A DNA stretch of 37,850 bases from Burkholderiales bacterium (GTDB taxonomy: Bacteria > Pseudomonadota > Gammaproteobacteria > Burkholderiales > Burkholderiaceae_C): positions 1 through 37,850 of the forward strand of contig SXWY01000076.1 in the NCBI GenBank assembly GCA_005789825.1, given 5' to 3'. Every line of letters starts with the position of its first letter. Within the stretch, counting starts at the first letter, position 1. The notes beneath the pieces were generated by a model. That model worked only from the letters and a program-made list of their open reading frames with translations. It was not told where the DNA came from and did no database searches. This document shows positions 1-8,960 of the stretch, piece by piece. Made by a program: the position numbers and the translations under genes.

Positions 1-1413
1 ACTTTCAGTGGCGGTACTCGTCAAACTACCCGATGCGTAAGAGGAGAGGGTGTTGGCCACCGTGGTTTGGTTAAACCTGCCGGCCACCGTCACAAAAGTC
101 TTGTCTGACATTCGGTAGGTGTCTGCCACATAGGTGCCAAAGGCGGTGGAATTGCCCGTGACGCCAGCCGTGGTCTGTTCACTGTCACAACCCGTTGAGG
201 TAGAGACCTCCCGTGTGACCGGGTTCAAATAGCACTCTTCTGTTTCAGTGGCACCATATGCCATCTTGCTTCTTTCCAAAGAAGCGCCTGTGGTGATTTG
301 GTGGCTATCCAGTATTTTGGTGAAGTTGGTGGCTATCCCAAAGGAAGTTTGTTGGGTGCTGTTGCGGTTGATGGCACCTTCAGCCTCGCTAACATCCCAC
401 TCCACATCTCCACCTAGCCTGCTTTGCGTGCCGTATTTCACATACGCCGTGGATGCCAACTCAGTGTTGGCGTCCAGCAGATGTTGCATGTTGAAGCTGA
501 GCACATGGGCTTTGTTGATGGTTTGGTCAGGCCATGTGTAGACCGATGCCCGGTCAGCTTCATAAAGACCTGTGGTTGTGTTGGAAGCTGAAGCAGCCCC
601 TAATTCACCGTAATTTGTGCTGGGTGTCAGGCCATTGCCCACCAATTTGCTGTTGCCAAACATGTAAGACACATCCCAATTGCTGTCTTCTTGGGTACGG
701 CCTATTTTCACAAACAGGTTTTGCAAACTGCCACTGGAATGGTCACGCCAGCCTTCCTCGTCGAATGCAGTGATGGCAAAGAAACGGTGCCAGCCATCGC
801 TGGAAATAGCGCCGTGTGTGATGTCCATTTTCAGTCTGCCGTGGCTGCCATAAGAGGTGGTCAACTCGTTGCCTTGTGTGGTCAAACCCGATCGGGTGGT
901 GAATGCCAACGCGCCTCCCAAGGTGTTGAGGCCATACATCGGGTTGGAGCCTGGCACCAAAGTCACAGTGTCAATCGCGGCTTCAGGAAACATGTCCCAA
1001 TTCACCACATCGCCAAAGGGCTGGTTCATGCGCACGCCGTCCATGTACACCGACAAACCTTGTGACGCGCCTAAGGTGGCAGACGCACGCATGCCACGGT
1101 AAGTCACATCAGATTGGTAAGGACTGCCCTGGATGTCATTGGTGTTGACGCCCGTGAGGTTTTCGTTCATGAACTCTGACAGGGTTCGGCTGCCCGACTT
1201 TTGGATGGTTTGGCTGTCTACCGATTGAACTTCATAAGGAAGTTTGTATTTTTCAATACCAATGCCAGGCAAGGGCGAGGTGTTGACCACTTTCACCTCA
1301 GACAGTCTGCCCGGGTCATCGGTTGGGCTTTGCGCCTGCGCCAGCAGGGGCGGTGTCAGCCAACAAGCGATAGAGGCGGCCAAAGGCAAAAGTGTGAAGC
1401 GAAATGTATTCAT
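1..1413 (-). CDS. TonB-dependent receptor, N-terminal part (signal peptide, plug, start of barrel); 3' end runs off the window
   Basis: Own minus-strand translation from ATG at 1413 is open to base 1: MNTFRFTLLPLAASIACWLTPPLLAQAQ signal, then plug-like ...SVDSQTIQKSGSRTLSEFMNENLTGV..YRGMRASATLGASQGLSVYMDGVRMNQPFGDVVNWDMFPEAAIDTVTLVPGSNPMYGLNTLGGALAFTTRSG. Missing from the ORF track because it is truncated. Confidence 0.9.
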   Translation of the reverse strand, partial: MNTFRFTLLPLAASIACWLTPPLLAQAQSPTDDPGRLSEVKVVNTSPLPGIGIEKYKLPYEVQSVDSQTIQKSGSRTLSEFMNENLTGVNTNDIQGSPYQSDVTYRGMRASATLGASQGLSVYMDGVRMNQPFGDVVNWDMFPEAAIDTVTLVPGSNPMYGLNTLGGALAFTTRSGLTTQGNELTTSYGSHGRLKMDITHGAISSDGWHRFFAITAFDEEGWRDHSSGSLQNLFVKIGRTQEDSNWDVSYMFGNSKLVGNGLTPSTNYGELGAASASNTTTGLYEADRASVYTWPDQTINKAHVLSFNMQHLLDANTELASTAYVKYGTQSRLGGDVEWDVSEAEGAINRNSTQQTSFGIATNFTKILDSHQITTGASLERSKMAYGATETEECYLNPVTREVSTSTGCDSEQTTAGVTGNSTAFGTYVADTYRMSDKTFVTVAGRFNQTTVANTLSSYASGSLTSTATES

Positions 1414-1679
1414 ACAAAGAACTCAGTTCAGCAGGGTCAAAAACCCACATCATGTTGAAAATTCGCCCTGTTGGACAGGGAATATCTCCTTTTTTGCGCC
1501 GGAAAAACATGAATATCTCGGTCAATACCCCTGGCTCATTCGGGATACTGTCAAACCAGTGACTCAGAGTGTTTCAAAACGAGAAATTAGTAACCATACA
1601 AGGGCTTTCCCTAGGGTGTTGGCAGCCTGTAAATCATTAATATGACCCAGTCCCGCATCCCTCAATCAAGGAAGTATCT

Positions 1680-2141
1680 ATGAGCCTTCAATTCAAAGTT
1701 AACGGTAAAACCGTTTCGTCCAACTCCGAGGCTGACACGCCTTTGCTTTGGGTCATTCGTGATGAACTCGGCCTGACCGGCACCAAATTCGGTTGTGGTG
1801 CTGCATTGTGTGGCGCTTGCACAGTGCATGTGAACGGTGAAGCAGTTCGTTCATGCCAAACGCAGGTTGGCAATGTTGCTGGCTCTAGCGTCAGCACCGT
1901 TGAAAGCCTCGGCCCAGGCACACATGCTTTGCAAAAAGCCTGGATCAAGCACCAAGTGCCCCAGTGTGGCTATTGCCAATCTGGCCAGCTCATGAGCGCA
2001 GCCGCTTTGCTGAGCAAGAACAAAAACCCATCGAACGAAGACATTGACGCTGCAATGGCAGGAAACATTTGCCGATGCGGCACTTACACACGTATTCGTG
2101 CTGCTGTCAAAGACGCTGCATCCATGATGCGCGCTGCTTAA
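1680..2141 (+). CDS. (2Fe-2S)-binding subunit of xanthine-oxidase-family Mo-hydroxylase (isoquinoline 1-oxidoreductase alpha / IorA-like)
   Basis: [20 protein letters not shown] and QCGYCQSGQ...[12 protein letters not shown] motifs of the two [2Fe-2S] domains. Confidence 0.93.
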   Translation: MSLQFKVNGKTVSSNSEADTPLLWVIRDELGLTGTKFGCGAALCGACTVHVNGEAVRSCQTQVGNVAGSSVSTVESLGPGTHALQKAWIKHQVPQCGYCQSGQLMSAAALLSKNKNPSNEDIDAAMAGNICRCGTYTRIRAAVKDAASMMRAA

Positions 2142-2159
2142 TTTCAAAGGAAATACATC

Positions 2160-4301
2160 ATGATGAGCACAGAAACAAACCGTCGCGACTTCCTCAAAAC
2201 CACCAGCATCGCCACCAGTGGCTTGATGATGGGCGTGGTACTTCCTGGCACCGTGGCAGAAACCATGGCTGCAGGCACCCTGCACACGCCCAATGCGTGG
2301 GTTCACATTGCTGATGACAACAGCATCACCCTGATTTCTGCCCGTTCAGAAATGGGCCAAGGTGTTTACACCTCCATGCCCATGTTGATCGCAGAAGAGC
2401 TGAATGTTGATGTGACCAAGGTCACCGTGGCAGCAGCGCCTCCCGGTGCGGTTTATGCCAATGCTTTCCTCGGCGCCATGATCACCGGTGGTTCAACCTC
2501 CGTGCGCGAAGGCTGGGAAAAGTTGCGTATCGCAGGCGCACAAGTGCGCGAAATGTTGATCGCTGGTGCTGCTGCTGAGTGGGGCGTTCCTGCCAGCTCG
2601 GTGAAAGCAGCCAACGGCATGTTGACAGGCCCTGGCGGCAAAAAAGCCACATATGGCCAAATGGCTGAAGCGGCTTCCAAGCAGCCCGTTCCTGAGAAGC
2701 CAAGCATCAAGGCAGCCAAAGACTTCCGTGTTGTTGGCAAGCGTATTCCACGTCTTGACGTGCCCGCCAAAGTCAACGGAACTGCAGAATTCGGCATCGA
2801 CGTGAAATTGCCAGGCATGGTTTACGCCAGTTTGGAGCAATGCCCTGTCATTGGCGGTAAGGTCAAGAGTGTTGACAGCGCAGCTGCCAAAGCCATGCCC
2901 GGGGTCTTGGATGTGGTTCAACTGCCTGACGGCGTCGCTGTGGTGGCTAACACCTACTGGGCGGCAGTCAAAGCACGTCGTGCATTGAAAATCGACTGGG
3001 ACAAAGGCGAAGGTGCCAATTTATCCACAGCTTCTATGCTTGATGGTCACGTCAAGGCTGCTTCCAGCGGTAAGGTTCTTCCTATTCAGCCTCCCAAAGG
3101 TGATGCCATGGCTGCCATCAATGGCGCTGCCAAAAAGCTGTCGGCTTCTTATGTGACTCCTTTGCAATCCCACTCGCCACTCGAGCCCATGAACTTCACA
3201 GCGCATGTGACCGGTGGTAAAGCATTGTTGATTGGCCCAACCCAGTTCCAGCAAGGCGCACAAGGCGCGACTGCTGCTGCTTTGGGTATGAAGCCTGAAG
3301 ATGTCGATGTCAGAACCACTTACTTAGGTGGTGGTTTCGGTCGCCGTATTGAACTGGACTTTGTGGTGCAAGCCGCACAAATTTCTAAAGCAGTCAAGTT
3401 GCCTGTGAAATTGGTGTGGTCACGCGAAGACGACATGACCCATGATTTCTACCGACCCATGGGCTTAAATCAACTTCACGCTGGTCTGGATGCGAACGGT
3501 CAACCTGTCGGTTTGCATTTCAAGGTCACCTCACAGTCCATCACCCAGCGTGCGTTTGGTCTGCCCAAAGACACCATGGATCCATTCATGGTCGAAGCGG
3601 CTGTTGGACCTTACAACATCCCCAACACCCAGCACGACTTGGTGATCCATGACGCTGGCTTGCGTGTCGGTTACTGGCGTGCTGTGAGCCACAACATGAA
3701 CATCTTCGCCAACGAAAGCTTCGTTGATGAAATGGCCATGGCTGCTGGCAAAGATCCTGTCGAATACCGCATGTCTTTGCTTGAAGGCAAGCCCCGTTTC
3801 CAAAACGTTTTGAAATTGGCCACTGAAAAGGCTGGTTACAAAAAGGGCGCTGCCAAAGGCAATGCCATGGGTGTATCGGTCATGGAAGGTTACGACACCT
3901 ATGTGGCAATAGTTACTGAAGTGACGATGGGCGCTGATGGTGAAGTCAAGGTGGTCAAAGCCACTGTGGCAGCTGACATGGGCATGATCGTCAATCCTGA
4001 AATTGTCGAACAACAAATCCAGTCTCAAGTCATCATGGGCATGGGTCAAACCCTCAAACATGCCATCACGGTGAAAAATGGTGTTGTGGAACAAACCAAC
4101 TTCAATACCTACGCCATGGTTCGCACCAACGAGTCGCCTTTGGTCGATATCGTGCTGGTCAAGAGCGGCGAGAAGCCTGGCGGTATTGGTGAGCCTGTCA
4201 CTGCAGCAATCATCCCTGCATTGGCAAACGCTGTTGCCAAATTGACTGGCAAACGTGTTCGCTCACTGCCCATCACTGGCAACGCGATTCAGCAAGCCTG
4301 A
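2160..4301 (+). CDS. Molybdopterin-binding subunit of xanthine-oxidase-family oxidoreductase (IorB-like), Tat-exported
   Basis: NRRDFLKTTSIATSG twin-arginine signal; GGGFGRR, C-terminal GGIGEPVTAA with putative catalytic Glu; 18 nt downstream of the 2Fe-2S gene. Confidence 0.93.
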   Translation: MMSTETNRRDFLKTTSIATSGLMMGVVLPGTVAETMAAGTLHTPNAWVHIADDNSITLISARSEMGQGVYTSMPMLIAEELNVDVTKVTVAAAPPGAVYANAFLGAMITGGSTSVREGWEKLRIAGAQVREMLIAGAAAEWGVPASSVKAANGMLTGPGGKKATYGQMAEAASKQPVPEKPSIKAAKDFRVVGKRIPRLDVPAKVNGTAEFGIDVKLPGMVYASLEQCPVIGGKVKSVDSAAAKAMPGVLDVVQLPDGVAVVANTYWAAVKARRALKIDWDKGEGANLSTASMLDGHVKAASSGKVLPIQPPKGDAMAAINGAAKKLSASYVTPLQSHSPLEPMNFTAHVTGGKALLIGPTQFQQGAQGATAAALGMKPEDVDVRTTYLGGGFGRRIELDFVVQAAQISKAVKLPVKLVWSREDDMTHDFYRPMGLNQLHAGLDANGQPVGLHFKVTSQSITQRAFGLPKDTMDPFMVEAAVGPYNIPNTQHDLVIHDAGLRVGYWRAVSHNMNIFANESFVDEMAMAAGKDPVEYRMSLLEGKPRFQNVLKLATEKAGYKKGAAKGNAMGVSVMEGYDTYVAIVTEVTMGADGEVKVVKATVAADMGMIVNPEIVEQQIQSQVIMGMGQTLKHAITVKNGVVEQTNFNTYAMVRTNESPLVDIVLVKSGEKPGGIGEPVTAAIIPALANAVAKLTGKRVRSLPITGNAIQQA

Positions 4302-4353
4302 TGACCGGTTGGCTGCGCTGCCTTTCTGGCAGCGTAGTTAACCTGTGACAAAC

Positions 4354-4382
4354 AAAAAAGCGGGGTATATCCCCGCTTTTTT
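4354..4382. terminator. Bidirectional intrinsic terminator between convergent genes
   Basis: AAAAAAGCGGGG-TATAT-CCCCGCTTTTTT. Confidence 0.9.
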
Positions 4383-4398
4383 CATGGAGCCAAGCGAA

Positions 4399-5556
4399 TC
4401 AGTTCTTTTGCACAGTCACCAAAAAGTCGACAATCGCCTTGATTTCGCTGTCGGGCAATATGCCATCCCAAGTGGGCATGCCTAAATCTGGGCGACCTTT
4501 GGTGATGGTGGTGTATGCAACGCTTTTCCACTCATCTTTGTAACGCATGCTGAGTTTGCGCAAATCGCGTTCAGAGATCGGGCTGGCACCGTTCTTACCG
4601 TGGCAATGTCCGCATTTGTTATTGAAGTTGGACTGGGCTTCGGCGATGCTGGTGCCAGTTTCTGCCACCAGCCATTCGCGGCGAGAAGGCTTGTCCGCCA
4701 CCTTGATGAAGCCTGACGAGCGGTAAGCCGGGGATTTGGCTTGCAGTGAGTCCCATCTTGCATAACGGTTTTCGGCTTGTGTGCTGTTGATCTGCAGCGG
4801 GGCTTGGGTGGGGAAACCGTATTTCTCGCTCAGTTGTTGTATTTCAGGTTTGAGATCTTCCAAGGCCTGGTTGATCTGGTCTTTGAGCAGCGGCTTTTCT
4901 TTGGAAACAGCCACCGCAACCTGACCACCCAAACTTTCACCTTGGATGGAAATCACTTGCCAGCGGTTACTGTGCTGGGTTTTGTTGTCAAAACCAGCGC
5001 TGGGGCCCCACAGCAAGGCGGCATCGATTTCTTTGCTTTGGAGAGCCGCAAAAACCTCTTCCTGAGACCGGAATGTGCTGGCGGTGAAACCCTCTTGGGT
5101 TGCCAACAAGATCTGTGGAGGAGAACCGTGCAGCACGCCGATTTTTTTGCCTTTCAGGTCTGACAAAGCCGTGATTTTCAAGCCCTGTGGCGCCACGATC
5201 GCGTAGCTGACAGACAAGAAAGCATTGCTTTTGACCAGGCCACGGACGCGGTATTGGGCATCCGCAGGCAAGGCGAAATAGGCATCACAGCCGTCCATGG
5301 TGGTTCTGAGGGCGCGGCGTTGATTGAAGGACAACCACCAGACATATTCCACAGGCGTACCCAGTCGCTTGCCCACCAACTCGGCCAATTCAATGTACAA
5401 GCCCTTGTCAGCACCTTCCGACTTGCTGAAAGGCAAGTTGTCTGGGTCCGAACATACCCTCAGCGTGTCAGCCGCTGATGCCGCAGACAAAGTGAGGGAC
5501 GCCAAAGCGGTTGCACTGACTGCAAACTTGACGATACGGGGTAACGACTTAGACAT
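4399..5556 (-). CDS. Quinoprotein-dehydrogenase-associated substrate-binding protein (MxaJ/XoxJ-like) fused to a C-terminal class I cytochrome c domain
   Basis: SBP_bac_3-like DTLRVCSDPDNLPFSKSEGADKGLYIELAELVGKRLG...; C-terminal NNKCGHCHGKNGASP (single CXXCH) and MPTWDG. Start chosen at MSKSLPRIV with signal peptide; the track ORF extends to 5622. Confidence 0.88.
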   Translation of the reverse strand: MSKSLPRIVKFAVSATALASLTLSAASAADTLRVCSDPDNLPFSKSEGADKGLYIELAELVGKRLGTPVEYVWWLSFNQRRALRTTMDGCDAYFALPADAQYRVRGLVKSNAFLSVSYAIVAPQGLKITALSDLKGKKIGVLHGSPPQILLATQEGFTASTFRSQEEVFAALQSKEIDAALLWGPSAGFDNKTQHSNRWQVISIQGESLGGQVAVAVSKEKPLLKDQINQALEDLKPEIQQLSEKYGFPTQAPLQINSTQAENRYARWDSLQAKSPAYRSSGFIKVADKPSRREWLVAETGTSIAEAQSNFNNKCGHCHGKNGASPISERDLRKLSMRYKDEWKSVAYTTITKGRPDLGMPTWDGILPDSEIKAIVDFLVTVQKN

Positions 5557-5797
5557 GGTGCAAATACTCCTGAGATTGAATGGCAAGTTTGAAAATTCTT
5601 CGATAAAAAAACAGTCAAGCAATGTTTATATTATGAGAAATCAACTGACAGCAAGCTGAATCGCTGCAGTCACTCCTTGTGCGGCAGGGCCATTTTTTCT
5701 CAAAACATAGACAAAGAAGCAAAATCAAAAAACAAGCGTTGGGGGTATGCTATTTTTTGATTTTGACTCTTGGGATGGCTTGGGCGAAGAATAAAAA

Positions 5798-5822
5798 AAC
5801 ACCGCCCGTAGGCGGTGTTTTT
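5798..5822. terminator. Intrinsic terminator downstream of the PQQ dehydrogenase gene
   Basis: AAAAAAACACCGCC-CGTA-GGCGGTGTTTTT hairpin with flanking A/T tracts. Confidence 0.88.
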
Positions 5823-5836
5823 AGACTGAATCAATC

Positions 5837-7516
5837 TCAGTTGATAGCGAACACAAACAGTGTGCCGCCTTCAGGGCTGGCAGCAACCATGCGCTCACCC
5901 ATTTTGCCGAAGAAGGCAGGCATGGACTGTGTGCGACCAGACACGACTGCGACATACTGTTTGCCATCCAAGATGTAAGTCATGGGGGCAGCAGTGATGC
6001 CTGAGCCGGTATTGAATTTCCACAGTTCTTTGCCAGTTTTGGCATCCATGGCGCGGAATGCACCTTTGATGTCACCTGCAAAGACCAGGCCAGTTGATGT
6101 GGTCATGGTGCCGCCGTTGAAAGGCAGTTCGTCCTTGTTGAACCAGACTTCTTTCTGCTTCACAGGATCCCATGCTTTCAAACCGCCGCCGTGGCCGCCA
6201 GGACCGACTTTGTCCAAGTCAAAGTTCACGCCCAAGTAGAACTGGCCGCGCTTGTACTCTTCTTGCACACCTTCCAAGTCCATGCACAGGTTGTTGGTGG
6301 GGATGTACACCAGACCTGTTTTGGGGTTGTAAGACATGGGCATCCAGTTTTTACCGCCAACCAAGTTGGGGCAAATGTCGCGGGCCCATTTTTTCAGGCG
6401 AGGACGCTTTTCGTTGTTGGCAGCTTCGATAGGCATGCCTGTTTTCAGGTCAACACCAGTGGCCCAGTTGACACCATTGATGAAAGGCTTGGCAGAGATC
6501 AATTTGCCATTGGCGCGGTCCAACACGTAGAAGAAACCGTTGCGGTTGGCTTGCATCACGACAGGCACTTTTTTGCCATCGACAGGCAGGTCAGCAAAAA
6601 CGAGTTCGTTCACGCCGACATAGTCCCAGGCGTCATGCGGTGTGAACTGGTAGTGCCACACGATGTTGCCCGTATCGGGGTTCATTGCCACCACAGAAGC
6701 GGTGTAAAGGTTGGTGAACTTGCCGATGTCGGATGAGTCGTTGCCACGAACAATCGCAGTCCAAGGACCTGGGTTGCTGGTGCCGTAGTACACGAGGTTC
6801 AATTTGGGGTCATAAGAGCCGATGAACCAGGCTGCACCGCCGCCTGTTTTGCCGGTGTCACCCTTCCAGGTGTCGGCATGCTTTTCGTTGCCCACTGGCA
6901 CAGTGTGTGTGCGCCAGACTTCCTTGCCAGTGGCTTGGTCCAATGCGACCAAAGCGCCACGCACACCGTACTCACCGCCACCGAAGCCGGTGATGACCAA
7001 GTTTTTAACCAGTGTGGGAGGTGAAGTGATGACGGAACCTTGTGTGTAGTCCACCACTTTGGATGTCCAGATTTCTTTGCCAGTCTTGGCGTCAAGTGCA
7101 GTCACTTGCGCATCGAGGCGGCCGAAGAAAATCTTGCCATCGTTGTAGGAAACACCACGGCTGTTGACGTCGCAGCAAGCGTACTGGTCAACGCCTTTGG
7201 GCATTTCAGGAGAGTATTTCCAGCGGACTTCACCGGTTTTGGCGTTCACCGCAAAAACGTTTTTAGGACCGAAGGAAGAAGTGACATACAAAGTGTCGCC
7301 CACCAAAATAGGGGTTGACTCTTGTGAGCGGTTAGTACCCAATTGCAGGGCCCATTTCACGCTCAACTTATTGACGTTTGCCGGTGTGATTTTTCCGGCA
7401 GTGCTGTAACGCTGGTTGCCCGTGTCGCCGCCATAAACCGGCCAGCTTTGTGCGCTTGCCAGAGAGGCAGCGCCCAAGGCGGCAGCCATGGCAACTGATT
7501 TGATTAAAAGTTTCAT
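5837..7516 (-). CDS. PQQ-dependent alcohol dehydrogenase (methanol/ethanol dehydrogenase family quinoprotein)
   Basis: Signal peptide, beta-propeller repeats (AKTGKEIW, DQATGKEVW), vicinal Cys pair ACCDVNSRG, GGGEYGVRG, YYGTSNPGPW, TPHDAWDYVGVNE. Confidence 0.93.
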   Translation of the reverse strand: MKLLIKSVAMAAALGAASLASAQSWPVYGGDTGNQRYSTAGKITPANVNKLSVKWALQLGTNRSQESTPILVGDTLYVTSSFGPKNVFAVNAKTGEVRWKYSPEMPKGVDQYACCDVNSRGVSYNDGKIFFGRLDAQVTALDAKTGKEIWTSKVVDYTQGSVITSPPTLVKNLVITGFGGGEYGVRGALVALDQATGKEVWRTHTVPVGNEKHADTWKGDTGKTGGGAAWFIGSYDPKLNLVYYGTSNPGPWTAIVRGNDSSDIGKFTNLYTASVVAMNPDTGNIVWHYQFTPHDAWDYVGVNELVFADLPVDGKKVPVVMQANRNGFFYVLDRANGKLISAKPFINGVNWATGVDLKTGMPIEAANNEKRPRLKKWARDICPNLVGGKNWMPMSYNPKTGLVYIPTNNLCMDLEGVQEEYKRGQFYLGVNFDLDKVGPGGHGGGLKAWDPVKQKEVWFNKDELPFNGGTMTTSTGLVFAGDIKGAFRAMDAKTGKELWKFNTGSGITAAPMTYILDGKQYVAVVSGRTQSMPAFFGKMGERMVAASPEGGTLFVFAIN

Positions 7517-7558
7517 ACAAAAAGTCCTTCAGGGTTTGTCAAAGGGAAACACACAACT

Positions 7559-7674
7559 AACCCGAAGAATTTTCCTAGACTTATATAAGACAGGTCCTAG
7601 AGCAAACCCTAGTCGGGTTATTGTTATTTGGAAATTTCTCAAAAAGAGACAAGCCGCAAAATGCCAATTGGCAT
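7559..7674. promoter_or_regulatory. Putative regulatory region upstream of the PQQ dehydrogenase gene
   Basis: AACCCGA/TCGGGTT inverted repeat (7559-7565 / 7613-7619), three CCTAG motifs (7574, 7596, 7608), 14-bp palindrome ATGCCAATTGGCAT (7661-7674). Confidence 0.55.
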
Positions 7675-7742
7675 GGCCACCGGACATTTCTTAAGAACTG
7701 CTTACAAGACCTTAACGTTCGCTGACAAAAGCCCGTGCGCAT

Positions 7743-8465
7743 TCAACGGTAAGACAGCAAGCGCATGCGCATGGTGCCGCCTTGGAATAATTTCGCGGTG
7801 GTGGGTTCGTCCCGCTCGACCTGTGCCAAACCGACGCCGGGGCAAAACCATTCACGCGACACGATAGGCGTGGGTTTGTAAGCAAATGCATCGTCGTTCC
7901 ACAGCATGATTTCCATGCTGCCATCTACACGCACGCAATGCTCAAAGTTGCCAGCAGGTGTTTGTAGGGCTGCGTCCATGTCAACCACCTTGAACACCAT
8001 GGGCAGGTCTTTGTATTTGTTCAAGTAGCGGAATTCCGCTGGCTTTTCATTGCGTCTGCGCAAAAAATACGGCACGGTGGTGTTGGTCCAAGTGCTGCCA
8101 ACTGCCAAGCCAGCAGGCAAAACCGTGCGTGCTTCGATGTCCATCACCGCCTGTTCTTTCGTCGGCGATTTCAAAGCCACACGGTGAATACCCGTGTTGT
8201 CGGTGACCAACCAATACTCATGGCCGTTGTTGCTGCGTCTGACCCAGGCTTGGCTGCCGTCGCTCAACTGGGCGCTTCCCAGGTTGCGGATCTCCAATGT
8301 GTGGCTGGTGGTTTTGGCATCTGGCGCGTCATATACCGTTTCAATTTGGTAGGTCCATTGTTTGCCAGCAGCCAAGGGAAACAGTGGATTGTCCTTGGCG
8401 GGTTGGTCGCACGCCGACAAGCAGAGCAAGGCGAATGCGCCTATGAAAGAAATGCGCAGACTCAT
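7743..8465 (-). CDS. Putative lipoprotein of unknown function
   Basis: N-terminal lipobox ISFIGAFALLCLSAC; start overlaps the upstream gene's stop by 4 nt. Confidence 0.75.
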   Translation of the reverse strand: MSLRISFIGAFALLCLSACDQPAKDNPLFPLAAGKQWTYQIETVYDAPDAKTTSHTLEIRNLGSAQLSDGSQAWVRRSNNGHEYWLVTDNTGIHRVALKSPTKEQAVMDIEARTVLPAGLAVGSTWTNTTVPYFLRRRNEKPAEFRYLNKYKDLPMVFKVVDMDAALQTPAGNFEHCVRVDGSMEIMLWNDDAFAYKPTPIVSREWFCPGVGLAQVERDEPTTAKLFQGGTMRMRLLSYR

Positions 8466-8959
8466 TTTTCAGGCACCTGTGGCGTGGGCAAATCCATGAT
8501 CTTGACTTCTTGCTCGTCGCTGCCGGGGTTGAGCCAACTGACCGCTTTGCCATTGCCCGGTTTGACTTCTGCAGTCCCCATTTGTGGCACACCTTCACGG
8601 CCTTTGCGCATGCCATCGGAAATTTGCTCGTGCAGCGTGCGGGTGTATGGCAAACGGTAAGCACGGGGTTGCAAAAAGCTTTTGCCTTCTTCAATGGGTG
8701 TGACCCACATGTACAAAGCGCCAGGGAATTTGGCACGCGGTTCGTCGATCAACGCAGCAAGCATGACAAACCGTTCAGGTAACGCGTCTGTGCTGGGTAT
8801 GCCCAGCAAGCTGTGCACCGATGAATAACCATAAAAGTAAAAACCACTGACTGCAACGGCGAGCAGTCCTTTGAGCCAGCGAGGCCAGCGCGAGTAAACC
8901 AGGGCCAATGCAAGCAGTAATGCGACGAGTGCAAACACAATGATGAGGGTCAGCGTCAT
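8462..8959 (-). CDS. Hypothetical membrane protein with two N-terminal hydrophobic segments
   Basis: LTLIIVFALVALLLALALVY and LLAVAVSGFYFYGY; 1 nt from the upstream gene. Confidence 0.7.
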   Translation of the reverse strand: MTLTLIIVFALVALLLALALVYSRWPRWLKGLLAVAVSGFYFYGYSSVHSLLGIPSTDALPERFVMLAALIDEPRAKFPGALYMWVTPIEEGKSFLQPRAYRLPYTRTLHEQISDGMRKGREGVPQMGTAEVKPGNGKAVSWLNPGSDEQEVKIMDLPTPQVPEK

Positions 8960-8960
8960 G

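Noticed and set aside
3531-4094. Minus-strand 187-aa ORF, and 1851..2306
   Set aside because: Opposite strand of the well-supported Mo-hydroxylase genes; composition typical of shadow ORFs.
5837-7516. Lanthanide-dependent XoxF
   Set aside because: The diagnostic extra Asp is Val (WDYV), and the protein is shorter than typical XoxF.
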